DNA from: Alphaproteobacteria bacterium
Lineage (GTDB): Bacteria > Pseudomonadota > Alphaproteobacteria > Caulobacterales > Maricaulaceae
Length of the DNA: 10,804 bases
Assembly: GCA_030428405.1 (NCBI GenBank)
Contig: JAUIEH010000049.1
Span: forward strand, 1 to 10,804
Direction: 5' to 3'
Shown here: one piece after another, positions 1 through 6,157 of the stretch
Position numbering within the stretch: position 1 is the first letter of the stretch
Layout: every line of letters starts with the position of its first letter
The notes under the pieces: generated by a model
What the model saw: the letters and a program-made list of their open reading frames with translations, nothing else
What the model was told of the DNA's origin: nothing
Databases searched by the model: none
Made by a program: the position numbers and the translations under genes

Positions 1-233
1 GGCTCAACACGCAATGTCAGCGCCATGCCCGGCGCAATCGTTCCGAGCGAGGCTTGCGGCGTCTGTCCCGCCGCAACGGCGCCGGCGAGCTGTATGGCGA
101 CAAAGAACGTCGCCGCCCCGCCAATAAGCGTGGCGAGTTCTCGAAGATTCGGCGCGCGCCACAGAACGAGGATCGCAACCGACGTCAGCAGCGGAATAAT
201 CAGCGCAATGAAGACAAGATCGTTCGGGTTCAT
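1..233 (-). CDS. Second MnhD/MrpD-like antiporter subunit, N-terminal part (cut by left edge)
   Basis: This is the first 77 or so codons of a gene that continues beyond the left edge. It starts at an ATG overlapping the stop of the upstream mnhD by 4 bases (ATGA). A GGGAG ribosome binding site lies 7 bases upstream of that ATG. The translation begins MNPNDLVFIALIIPLLTS, followed by a second hydrophobic stretch (about residues 34-52) and a stretch ending LTLRVEP. MnhD/NuoL/M/N-type proteins usually have a similar LxxRVEPLG element before their third helix. Its position directly after a complete mnhD fits a tandem second proton-translocating subunit, as in antiporter operons with more than one D-type gene. 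The conserved Glu and Lys of the channel lie outside the window, so the assignment rests on the N-terminus and context. An MrpA N-terminal-like (NuoL-type) protein is the main alternative. Confidence 0.8.
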   Translation of the reverse strand, partial: MNPNDLVFIALIIPLLTSVAILVLWRAPNLRELATLIGGAATFFVAIQLAGAVAAGQTPQASLGTIAPGMALTLRVE

Positions 234-1786
234 GGCGCCGCTCCCGGTCCGATGCAAACGCCGTCGCCTGTCAGCATCATCGCGGCGTTACAGGCGAGCG
301 AAGTCGTAAAGCCGGCGTTCACGCCAAACCAGACATTCGCGAGCGCGAGCGTCCAAAGCGGAATGAGCATGGAAAGCGGCGCCGGCGCGCGCGCGGCCGA
401 AACACCGTCGCGTGTCGGCGGGGCCTTAAGATAAGCCGCCTCGATGATGCGACCGACATAGATCAGCGCCAGGATCGACGAGACCGCGATCGCGACGACC
501 GCCCACCACCAGCCGCGTTCAAGCGCGGCGTTCAAAAGCGCGAATTTGCTGACGAAGCCGGCCGTCAGGGGAACGCCGATCAGGCTGAGACCAGCGATCG
601 TGAACGCCGCCATGGTGAACGGCATTGTGCGGCCGAGACCTCGAAACTCCTCAATGCGCATGACGCCGAACCGCAAGGCGGCGGCTCCGATCGCCATGAA
701 CAGGGCGCCCTTCATCATGGCGTGGTTCAACAAGTGCAGGAGCCCCGCCCCCAGTCCGGCCGCCGTTCCAAACGACAGGCCCAAGAGCATGTAGCCGACC
801 TGAGCGACCGAGGAGAATGCGAACAGCCTGCGAATATCGGTCTGGAATACGGCCTGTACGGACGCCGCCAGCATGGCGATGACGCCGAGCGGCGCGACGA
901 GCCAGATCCAGAACGCGCCTTCGAAAACAAAGCCCGGATCGAATACGGAATAAAAGAAACGCACCAGCGCGTAAAACGCCACTTTTGTGGCCGTCGATGC
1001 GAGAAACGCCGTTACGACCGACGGCGCAAACGTATACGCATTCGGCAGCCAGCTATGCAGCGGATACATCGCCACTTTGAGGCCAAGGCCGACCACGATG
1101 AAGGCGAAGCCCGCGCGCACGGTCGAACTCGCCTCAAGCCCGCTCAGACGCTCCGCCATGTCAGCAATGTTCAACGTGCCGGTCGCGGCATAGAGAAAGC
1201 CGACGCCAAGCACAAAGAAGGTCGCGCCAATCGTTCCCAGGATGAGATAATTATATGACGCCGTCAGTGCACGGCGGTCGCGATGGCTGCCGATGCCCAC
1301 GAGCACATAGGTCGATAGCGATGAAATCTCGAGGAACACGAAAAGATTGAAGGCGTCGCCCGTGATCGCCACGCCCATCAGGCCGGTGAAGCAAACCAGA
1401 AAGCACGAATAAAACAGGCCCCGCATGGATTGCGGGATTTCGTCGTCCACGCTGCGCGGCGCATAGAGCGCGCAAAGAAAGCCGAACACGCCGACCAGAA
1501 GCAGAATCATCGCATTGAGCTGGTCGACGCGATATTCGATGCCGATCGGCGCCACCCAGCCGCCAAGCGCATAGGACACGACACCCTGCGTCATCGTCTG
1601 CGCCAGGAGCAAAATCGCCAGGAGCGTCGATGCGCCGGTCGCGCCGAGCGTGATGAGCCATGCCGGTCTCTGGCCCGGCGTCATCGCGGCGAGCGCTGCA
1701 GCGATCAGCGGCACGACCACGACGAGCGGCGCTGCGTGCTCGACGATGAATGCCGGATAAAGACTAATGACGTCAGCCGCGCTCAC
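230..1786 (-). CDS. mnhD: Na+/H+ antiporter subunit D (MnhD/MrpD)
   Basis: A 518-residue polytopic membrane protein of the NuoL/M/N family, the proton-translocating antiporter-like subunit of Mrp complexes. Family marks are the GDAFNLFVFLE element (D144 to E153, with E153 the conserved channel glutamate), K237 in GLKVAMYPLHSWLPNAY, K268 in ATKVAFYALVRF, H351 and H355 around HLLNHAMMKG, and K414 in GFVSKFALL. The spacing from E153 to K237 matches that of the key TM5/TM7 pair in MrpD proteins. Length is normal for the family (about 490-520). The start is GTG at 1786, four bases inside mnhC, with a strong GGAGGA ribosome binding site. The stop overlaps the next D-type gene. It should act in the inner membrane with the other Mnh subunits. 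Confident family call; the transported cation cannot be read from the sequence. Confidence 0.96.
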   Translation of the reverse strand: MSAADVISLYPAFIVEHAAPLVVVVPLIAAALAAMTPGQRPAWLITLGATGASTLLAILLLAQTMTQGVVSYALGGWVAPIGIEYRVDQLNAMILLLVGVFGFLCALYAPRSVDDEIPQSMRGLFYSCFLVCFTGLMGVAITGDAFNLFVFLEISSLSTYVLVGIGSHRDRRALTASYNYLILGTIGATFFVLGVGFLYAATGTLNIADMAERLSGLEASSTVRAGFAFIVVGLGLKVAMYPLHSWLPNAYTFAPSVVTAFLASTATKVAFYALVRFFYSVFDPGFVFEGAFWIWLVAPLGVIAMLAASVQAVFQTDIRRLFAFSSVAQVGYMLLGLSFGTAAGLGAGLLHLLNHAMMKGALFMAIGAAALRFGVMRIEEFRGLGRTMPFTMAAFTIAGLSLIGVPLTAGFVSKFALLNAALERGWWWAVVAIAVSSILALIYVGRIIEAAYLKAPPTRDGVSAARAPAPLSMLIPLWTLALANVWFGVNAGFTTSLACNAAMMLTGDGVCIGPGAAP

Positions 1787-2355
1787 GCATTTCCTCCGTT
1801 GGCGTCGAGGTCATACTCGGCGCGGCTGATATCCGCATCTTCGATTGAGCCATATGCGTCGCGCACCCCAACGACGAGCGCGAGGCCGACGGCGAGCGTA
1901 GCGACGCCGACGACGATGGCCGTCAGGATCAGAACATGCGGCAGTGGATTGGAATAGGTTGCATCAAGCGCGCTCGCGTCGAACTCAAACCCGATCGGCG
2001 CATCGTGATGAACCGCGCCGGCGTGATCGCCTCCGACTGCGTGCTCCGCCGCCCCATCGCCGCCATGAGCGCCCTCAGCGCCATGGGCGTCCTCGCCATG
2101 ACCGCCCGTCGTCGCAGCGCCGGAAGCGCCTGTGGTGGAATGGTCCTCGCCGCCCTCATGTTCGGGCAGGATCGGCGGGATGCCGCCAGCGACTTTTCCG
2201 AGCGTAATGTAAAACAGGAAGACCGAGGTTTGAAACACGCCAAGGCCGACAAGCCGCTTCACCATGTTGCCGGAGGCGAACACGACATAGAGGCCCATCA
2301 TCATCAGCACGATGACGACCCAATAATTGTAATGCGAGACGATGAGGTCGCCCAT
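1783..2355 (-). CDS. mnhC: Na+/H+ antiporter subunit C (MnhC/MrpC) with His-rich insertion
   Basis: A NuoK-like subunit with three predicted membrane segments (about residues 11-28, 34-52 and 139-163). Family marks are the FASGNMVKRLVGLGVFQTSV stretch and the YSNPLPHVLILTAIVVG stretch before helix 3. The protein is 190 residues, against roughly 110-125 for most MrpC. The excess is a Gly/Ala/Asp/His-rich loop at about residues 64-129, between helices 2 and 3. I chose ATG 2355 because GAGGA (2365-2369) sits 9 bases upstream. The in-frame ATG at 2364, which adds three residues, would have that Shine-Dalgarno touching it. With ATG 2355 the gene begins 2 bases after the mnhB stop. The C-terminus overlaps mnhD by 4 bases. 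The subunit likely forms part of the coupling region between antiporter modules, by homology to NuoK. The core is certain; the loop is unusual. Confidence 0.94.
   Translation of the reverse strand: MGDLIVSHYNYWVVIVLMMMGLYVVFASGNMVKRLVGLGVFQTSVFLFYITLGKVAGGIPPILPEHEGGEDHSTTGASGAATTGGHGEDAHGAEGAHGGDGAAEHAVGGDHAGAVHHDAPIGFEFDASALDATYSNPLPHVLILTAIVVGVATLAVGLALVVGVRDAYGSIEDADISRAEYDLDANGGNA
1792..1797 (-). promoter_or_regulatory. Ribosome binding site of mnhD
   Basis: GGAGGA on the minus strand, 5 bases before GTG 1786 and inside the end of mnhC. It supports the GTG start and the 4-base overlap with mnhC. Confidence 0.8.
2005..2160 (-). other. His/Gly/Asp-rich low-complexity loop coded within mnhC
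   Basis: This stretch codes residues 66-117 of MnhC and carries nine histidines (H66, 72, 86, 91, 97, 105, 111, 116, 117) among Gly, Ala, Asp and Glu. Part of it is an imperfect hexapeptide repeat (DAHGAE then GAHGGD), matched by an imperfect 18-base repeat in the DNA. It lies between helices 2 and 3. By analogy with NuoK topology this loop would face the periplasm, but that is inference. Confidence 0.85.
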
Positions 2356-2357
2356 GC

Positions 2358-2801
2358 TCACCATTCCTCGTCGGGGATATCGGGCGCGCGACCCGCAAAG
2401 GCGTAGAAGATCGCCAGCATGACGGACGCGACCGTCGTCAGAACGCCGAGCTCCACCAGCAAAATGCCGAGATGCTGGCCGTGATGATGCTCAGGTCCGA
2501 GCGCGTCGTAATCGAGATAGGCCTCGCCGCCGATGAGGGTCGCCACACCGACGCCGGCATAAATCAACACGCCCGCCGCACATCCCGCGCGCACCAGCCA
2601 GGGCGGTACGGCGCGGCGCGCCTCATCAACGCCGAATATCAGCGCATACAGAATAACCGCGACGGCGAGAATGACGCCGGCCTGAAAGCCCCCGCCCGGA
2701 CCAAAGTCGCCATGGAACTGCACATAAAACGCGAACAAGGCGATCGCCGGGATCAGCAGCTTGGCGACGACGCGCAATACGAGATGGTGATTGGAGCTCA
2801 C
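2358..2801 (-). CDS. mnhB: Na+/H+ antiporter subunit B (MnhB/MrpB)
   Basis: A 147-residue membrane protein of the MnhB family with about four hydrophobic segments. The diagnostic motif is HGDFGPGGGFQAG (residues 30-42), followed by a helix and, near the C-terminus, HLGILLVELGV containing the conserved E117. A small histidine cluster (H105-H107, H110) precedes that last element. Length is normal for MrpB (about 140). The start is GTG at 2801, overlapping the stop of the upstream MbhD/E-like gene by 4 bases, with AGGA about 9 bases before it. In the family this subunit is essential for complex assembly and pairs with the MrpA C-terminal region and MrpC. Here it is coded between exactly those two partners. 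Confidence 0.95.
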   Translation of the reverse strand: MSSNHHLVLRVVAKLLIPAIALFAFYVQFHGDFGPGGGFQAGVILAVAVILYALIFGVDEARRAVPPWLVRAGCAAGVLIYAGVGVATLIGGEAYLDYDALGPEHHHGQHLGILLVELGVLTTVASVMLAIFYAFAGRAPDIPDEEW

Positions 2802-3466
2802 GACGTCTCGTCCTCATCGCTGTTGTTCAGCTGGTTTTCGAGCCGTGCTGCGGCCTGTCGCTGTCGCCGCGCCTCGGCATATTTAGAGCGCCGCGCGCCA
2901 CGCAGACCGAGAAGCAGCATCACGCCCAGTCCCGCCGTAAAAATCACGACCGTCTCGCCGAGCGTGTCATAGCCGCGATAGCTGGCCAGAACGGCGGTGA
3001 CGACATTGGGCGTTCCGACTTCATCGGGCGTGCGCACCAGATAAGCGCGTCCGACATAGGCGTTCGCCGGTGAATCCGGATCGCCGAAATCCGGAAGGTC
3101 CGTCGTCGCATAAAGTAGAGCTGCGCCGGTGACCGCGACAACAGCGAGCGGCGCAATGCGCATGCCCGCCGCAGGCCGGCGCGCTTCGCGCGCGGTCAGC
3201 AACATCGCCGCAAGCATGAGCGTGGTCGAGATGCCGGCGCCCACAGCGGCTTCGGTGAACGCGACGTCCACAGCGTCCAGCGCAACGAAGAACGCGGCCG
3301 ACAAGAGGCTATAGGCGCCGGACAGCATGACAACGACGAACAACCGGCGCTCACGGATGATCGCCCAGCCGACGCCAGCCATCATCGCCAGAATGGCGAT
3401 GTCGAGAAAAACGATCTCGTGGAACAAGAACGGACTTGCGACCTCGGCGGCTTCTCGTGCGGTCAT
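2798..3466 (-). CDS. MbhD/MbhE-like subunit (DUF4040), the detached C-terminal domain of MrpA
   Basis: A 222-residue membrane protein that in standard Mrp complexes is the C-terminal part of MrpA. The N-terminal half (about residues 15-92) matches the MbhD/DUF4040 type, with DVAFTEAAVGAGIST (D67, E72). The C-terminal half (about 104-190) matches MbhE, with NVVTAVLASYRGYDTLGE, where E171 is the conserved glutamate, followed by a final helix. A charged cytoplasmic-looking tail (191-222) ends it. So two subunits that are separate genes in archaeal Mbh are fused here, but not joined to the MrpA antiporter module. The start is ATG 3466, overlapping the mnhG stop (ATGA), with GGAGG 6 bases upstream. 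An in-frame start at 3805 would run through mnhG and is rejected. Databases often name such proteins antiporter subunit B or A, so I leave the symbol blank. Confidence 0.93.
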   Translation of the reverse strand: MTAREAAEVASPFLFHEIVFLDIAILAMMAGVGWAIIRERRLFVVVMLSGAYSLLSAAFFVALDAVDVAFTEAAVGAGISTTLMLAAMLLTAREARRPAAGMRIAPLAVVAVTGAALLYATTDLPDFGDPDSPANAYVGRAYLVRTPDEVGTPNVVTAVLASYRGYDTLGETVVIFTAGLGVMLLLGLRGARRSKYAEARRQRQAAARLENQLNNSDEDETS

Positions 3467-3837
3467 GAGGCGCCTCCCTCGTCGTCCGCCTCTTCGCCCG
3501 GGCGCGGCGGACGGAAGCGTCCGACCAACGGCTTGAGCCCCGCCGTGTACGCAGCATTCGCAACCGCATGCGTCGAGGTCGGGCTGGTGAGGAACAAGAA
3601 TAGACCGATCAGGCCGAGCTTGAGCGTATCGAGAGACCAGCCGGCGTGAACCATCAGTCCCATCAAGATAAGCTCTGCGCCGAGCGTATCCGTCACCCCG
3701 GCCGCATGAAGCCTCGTGTAGAAATCCGGCAGGCGCAACACGCCGACCGCGCCGACAAAGACGAAGAACACGCCCGCAGCGATAAGGCCCGAACTGACGG
3801 CCCACTGGATGAAGGCGACGATTTGCTCAGCGCTCAT
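3463..3837 (-). CDS. mnhG: Na+/H+ antiporter subunit G (MnhG/MrpG)
   Basis: A 124-residue membrane protein with three hydrophobic segments. The family signature is GVLRLPDFYTRLHAAGVTDT (residues 32-51) followed by LGAELIL, then LFLTSPTSTHAVANAA in the third segment, where the TSPTSTH element is typical of MrpG. A short acidic tail (GEEADDEGG) ends it. Length is normal (about 100-130). ATG 3837 overlaps the mnhF stop by 4 bases and has GGAGA 6 bases upstream. Its stop overlaps the next gene in the same way. Together with MnhE and MnhF it belongs to the small-subunit region that has no counterpart in respiratory complex I. Its individual role is not well defined. Confidence 0.95.
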   Translation of the reverse strand: MSAEQIVAFIQWAVSSGLIAAGVFFVFVGAVGVLRLPDFYTRLHAAGVTDTLGAELILMGLMVHAGWSLDTLKLGLIGLFLFLTSPTSTHAVANAAYTAGLKPLVGRFRPPRPGEEADDEGGAS

Positions 3838-4178
3838 GACAGGTCTCCGTCGTCTTCAGCACCGGCGCCTTGTTGGGTCGAGCCCGCATTCTCAGGCGCG
3901 CTTGACCCCATGCGCGAAAGCGCGACGTCGAAGGTGCGATAACGGAAGAACTTCAAAATCGCGATCGTGGCGACGAAATTGATGAGCGCATAGAGGAGCG
4001 CGATGTCGATGGCGTCAGGCCGGCCGATGAGCGCTGCGAACGCGGCAAGAAACAGCACCGTCTTGGTGCCGAACGAATTCACCGCCAGGACCCGGTCGTA
4101 AAATGTCGGGCCGTAAAACAAGCGGGCGGCCGACATGACCGCTGCGACGATCAGCGCGATGGTTGCGGCTGCAATCAT
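3834..4178 (-). CDS. mnhF: Na+/H+ antiporter subunit F (MnhF/MrpF)
   Basis: A 114-residue membrane protein with three predicted helices. Family marks are R19 followed by GPTFYDRVLAVNSFGTK (residues 23-39), then RPDAIDIALLYALINFVAT (53-71) with D55 and D58, and LKFFRYR after helix 3. MrpF proteins are usually about 90-100 residues; the extra 20 are a Ser/Gly/Gln/Asp-rich C-terminal tail. ATG 4178 lies 2 bases after the mnhE stop, with GAGGGG 8 bases upstream. Homologues are needed for cation transport by the full complex, and MrpF is related to bile and Na+ resistance proteins of Gram-positive bacteria. Confidence 0.95.
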   Translation of the reverse strand: MIAAATIALIVAAVMSAARLFYGPTFYDRVLAVNSFGTKTVLFLAAFAALIGRPDAIDIALLYALINFVATIAILKFFRYRTFDVALSRMGSSAPENAGSTQQGAGAEDDGDLS

Positions 4179-4180
4179 GA

Positions 4181-4669
4181 TCAGCGCCCCTCGAAGGCGC
4201 GCCGCGCCCGCTCGTCCATTTCGTGGAAGCCGGCCGGGTCAGACATCGAATCCAACAAGGCGTGGATGATGAGATCGTCGCCGTCGACATCAATCGTCAC
4301 GGTGCCGGGCGTGAGCGTGATCGAATTCGCAAAGACCGCCCGGCCAAGATCGGTCTGCTGACTGGCGCGCACACGGAACAGGCGCGGCGTCACATCAAGA
4401 TCGGCGCGCAGAACAGCGCGCGCGACTTCGATATTGGCTTTGAATATCTGCCCGCCGAGCCAGCCCCAATAGGTGATCGCGAACAGAAGTCGGTGAAAAG
4501 GCGCGGTTTCCTCGTCGAGCGTGCGCATGCGCTCAACAAGAACAATTACCAGAAACACCGAAACGGCGCCGAGCGCCAAGAGGAGGAAATGATCGGTGCG
4601 GCCCGACAGCGCGAGCCACATGGCGACCAGCATCAGCGCCAGCGTTATGGCGTAATGGACCCGCCCCAA
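4181..4669 (-). CDS. mnhE: Na+/H+ antiporter subunit E (MnhE/MrpE)
   Basis: A 162-residue protein with two N-terminal hydrophobic segments (about residues 7-22 and 26-45), a third near 60-78, and a soluble C-terminal domain. The signature is ANSITLTPGTVTIDVDGDD (residues 114-132) followed by LIIHALL, typical of MrpE. This is the first gene of the antiporter cluster. The start is TTG at 4669: a clear GGAGG lies 6 bases upstream, a TAA stop interrupts the frame about 50 bases above, and no in-frame ATG exists before residue 13 (inside the first helix). A TTG start may keep expression of the first subunit modest. The gene follows the DUF2336 gene after 83 bases on the same strand. Confidence 0.94.
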   Translation of the reverse strand: MGRVHYAITLALMLVAMWLALSGRTDHFLLLALGAVSVFLVIVLVERMRTLDEETAPFHRLLFAITYWGWLGGQIFKANIEVARAVLRADLDVTPRLFRVRASQQTDLGRAVFANSITLTPGTVTIDVDGDDLIIHALLDSMSDPAGFHEMDERARRAFEGR

Positions 4670-4752
4670 GACCAGCCTCCGATCGTCCCGTCGCCCAAGC
4701 GTGAAGCGAGCCTTTTAGACGGGGTGATCGGCGCTGACCAGACCGAACCGGG
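4670..4752. other. Spacer between the DUF2336 gene and mnhE
   Basis: These 83 bases separate two same-strand genes. Apart from the mnhE ribosome binding site I see no strong hairpin with a T-run and no convincing -35/-10 pair. It stays open whether the antiporter operon has its own promoter here or is read through from upstream. Confidence 0.5.
4676..4680 (-). promoter_or_regulatory. Ribosome binding site of mnhE
   Basis: GGAGG on the minus strand, 6 bases before TTG 4669. It decides for the TTG start over the later in-frame ATG at residue 13, which would cut into the first membrane helix. Confidence 0.75.
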
Positions 4753-5961
4753 CTAGATCGTCCTGCCGAAGACCAGCCGCGCCGATTTTTGCGCCGCGGA
4801 GTAAGCGTCGATGTCGTCGGCCTCGGTTTCGTAAGCGTCGGCGAGCGTCGGGGAGAAGGCCGAAGTCAGCGACCAGTTCCAATATCGCAGCACTGTCTGC
4901 GACTTTTCATTGGAAAGGCTGTCATAGGTTTCGAGCGCGTTGGCCCAATTCTCGTCGCCCTCTTCGTTCGGACGACGCAAAGCGCGCCAGAGCTTCGCCA
5001 TCCCCTCGCGCTTCAGGCCTACCGATTTGCACAAGACCGCAATCGGTTCGCCGCCGGGATCGCTCAGAATTTTCGCGCCGCACGCCGGCTTCACGCCGCA
5101 CAAATATGAGAGTTCTTCGGCGAGTTCAGCATCCAGCCCGATGCGCGCCGCCGTATCGACCAGCGCCTCAACGCTGTCATAGGCGCATTTGTCGAGCGCG
5201 GCGCGATTGCGCTGACGCCGCTCGATGAACTGCAGCGCCTTGCGCACAACATCGTCGGCCCAGGATTCTGCGGCCGCCATAACGAACACGTCGGACGCGA
5301 CCTCCTGCAGCACGGAACGGTCGACTGCGAAGCGGCGCAGAATGGCGCGGCGGCTGTCTGTGTCCGACCACCAATAAAGCGTCAGCGCCTGGCTCGGCCG
5401 CAACTCCGGACGCCGCACCAGCATGCGGCAGAATTGAAGGTGTTCGCGGCTCGCCGCGACCATGCACTCGACGGTTTCGGTCGAGAGCTCAGCACCTGAG
5501 TTTTTGAGCAACGCCTCGATGACGTCAGGCTCGGCGTATTCGACCAGGCTATTGCCGACGAGTTCGGAGACCTCACGACGCGATGCGATGAGCCGTCGAT
5601 GTTCGGCGCTGCCGGAGGTCGAGATCGCCACCAGATCGGAATCGCGCAGAGAATCGCATTCGACCAAAAGGGGCTGCGAGACATCGATCGTATCGCGGCC
5701 GAGATAGCGCACGAGTGCGCTTGGGGCGTCCGAAAGTCCTGAGATGCGCTTTGCAATTCGCCGGCGCAGATCCGGATCGGCGCCGCGCAACATTTCCAGC
5801 AGCAAGTCGCCGGTGATGTGGCGCTCCTGCGGCGTCACCCGCGAGGTCGGCAGGCACACCACGTCGGCGAGGCGCTTCGCCAGGGTTGTGCGCGCGTTCG
5901 TGCGCACGCCTGAGATGGTCTCGGGCGCTGTTTCTTCCTGCTCGAGCGCGTCGTCAGACAT
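4753..5961 (-). CDS. DUF2336 family protein, function unknown
   Basis: A 402-residue soluble protein with no signal peptide or membrane helix. Residues about 30-290 look like the DUF2336 domain: short helical, HEAT-like repeats with lines such as RRRIAKRISGLSDAPSALVR (67-86), followed by RDTIDVSQPLLVECDSLRDS, HRRLIASRREVSELVGNSLV (121-140) and DVIEALLKNSGAELS. Members are mostly alphaproteobacterial and uncharacterised. The remaining C-terminal part (about 290-402) contains a Cys-containing stretch (C288, C294, C311) and a Trp-rich patch (YWNWSL near 360). I chose ATG 5961 because AAGGAG lies 5 bases upstream; a TTG 96 bases further up would add 32 low-complexity residues and lacks such support. 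The gene lies upstream of mnhE on the same strand, but a functional link is not shown. Confidence 0.82.
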   Translation of the reverse strand: MSDDALEQEETAPETISGVRTNARTTLAKRLADVVCLPTSRVTPQERHITGDLLLEMLRGADPDLRRRIAKRISGLSDAPSALVRYLGRDTIDVSQPLLVECDSLRDSDLVAISTSGSAEHRRLIASRREVSELVGNSLVEYAEPDVIEALLKNSGAELSTETVECMVAASREHLQFCRMLVRRPELRPSQALTLYWWSDTDSRRAILRRFAVDRSVLQEVASDVFVMAAAESWADDVVRKALQFIERRQRNRAALDKCAYDSVEALVDTAARIGLDAELAEELSYLCGVKPACGAKILSDPGGEPIAVLCKSVGLKREGMAKLWRALRRPNEEGDENWANALETYDSLSNEKSQTVLRYWNWSLTSAFSPTLADAYETEADDIDAYSAAQKSARLVFGRTI

Positions 5962-6157
5962 CTCCGCTCCTTGCCTCGCAGCCGATGATTTGGCCCGAAC
6001 CGCGTTAACCAAGCGTGACGACAACGCGTGAGAGTGATTCGAAGGGCTGATTTCCAACGCGATGCGGCGATGCGGCCGCTTCTGCAGTGGCGCGCCTTAG
6101 GACATGCTGGAGCGTCCCGGCAGGACTACGCAGGGACTTTACGGGGGCGGCGGCGAC
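5962..6157. promoter_or_regulatory. Divergent intergenic region, presumed to hold two promoters
   Basis: These 196 bases lie between the diverging DUF2336 and MFS transporter genes, so both promoters should be here or just inside. I could not fix a convincing -35/-10 pair. Visible elements are a direct repeat GCGTGA at 6013-6018 and 6026-6031 (13-base period), an inverted pair CGCGTT (6001-6006) and AACGCG (6023-6028), a GTTAAC at 6004-6009, and one GATTC (a GANTC methylation site) at 6036-6040. None is proven functional. Confidence 0.5.
5967..5972 (-). promoter_or_regulatory. Ribosome binding site of the DUF2336 gene
   Basis: AAGGAG on the minus strand, 5 bases before ATG 5961. It favours this start over the upstream in-frame TTG at 6057. 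Confidence 0.75.

Noticed and set aside
722..1258. Plus-strand open frame (178 codons) opposite mnhD
   Set aside because: It is highly Arg-rich with no membrane or domain character, a shadow of the mnhD frame.
3467..3805. N-terminal extension of the MbhD/E-like frame through mnhG
   Set aside because: The extension is Arg/Gly-rich, non-membrane sequence lying wholly inside mnhG. ATG 3466, with GGAGG 6 bases upstream and a 4-base overlap, is far better.
1..4669. A membrane-bound hydrogenase or other redox complex
   Set aside because: Only the ion-translocating subunits are visible. No NiFe large or small subunit, iron-sulphur or flavin protein is coded in the window.
6004..6009. Possible CtrA-type half site (GTTAAC)
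   Set aside because: A full CtrA site needs a second TTAA seven bases away, and none is present on either strand.
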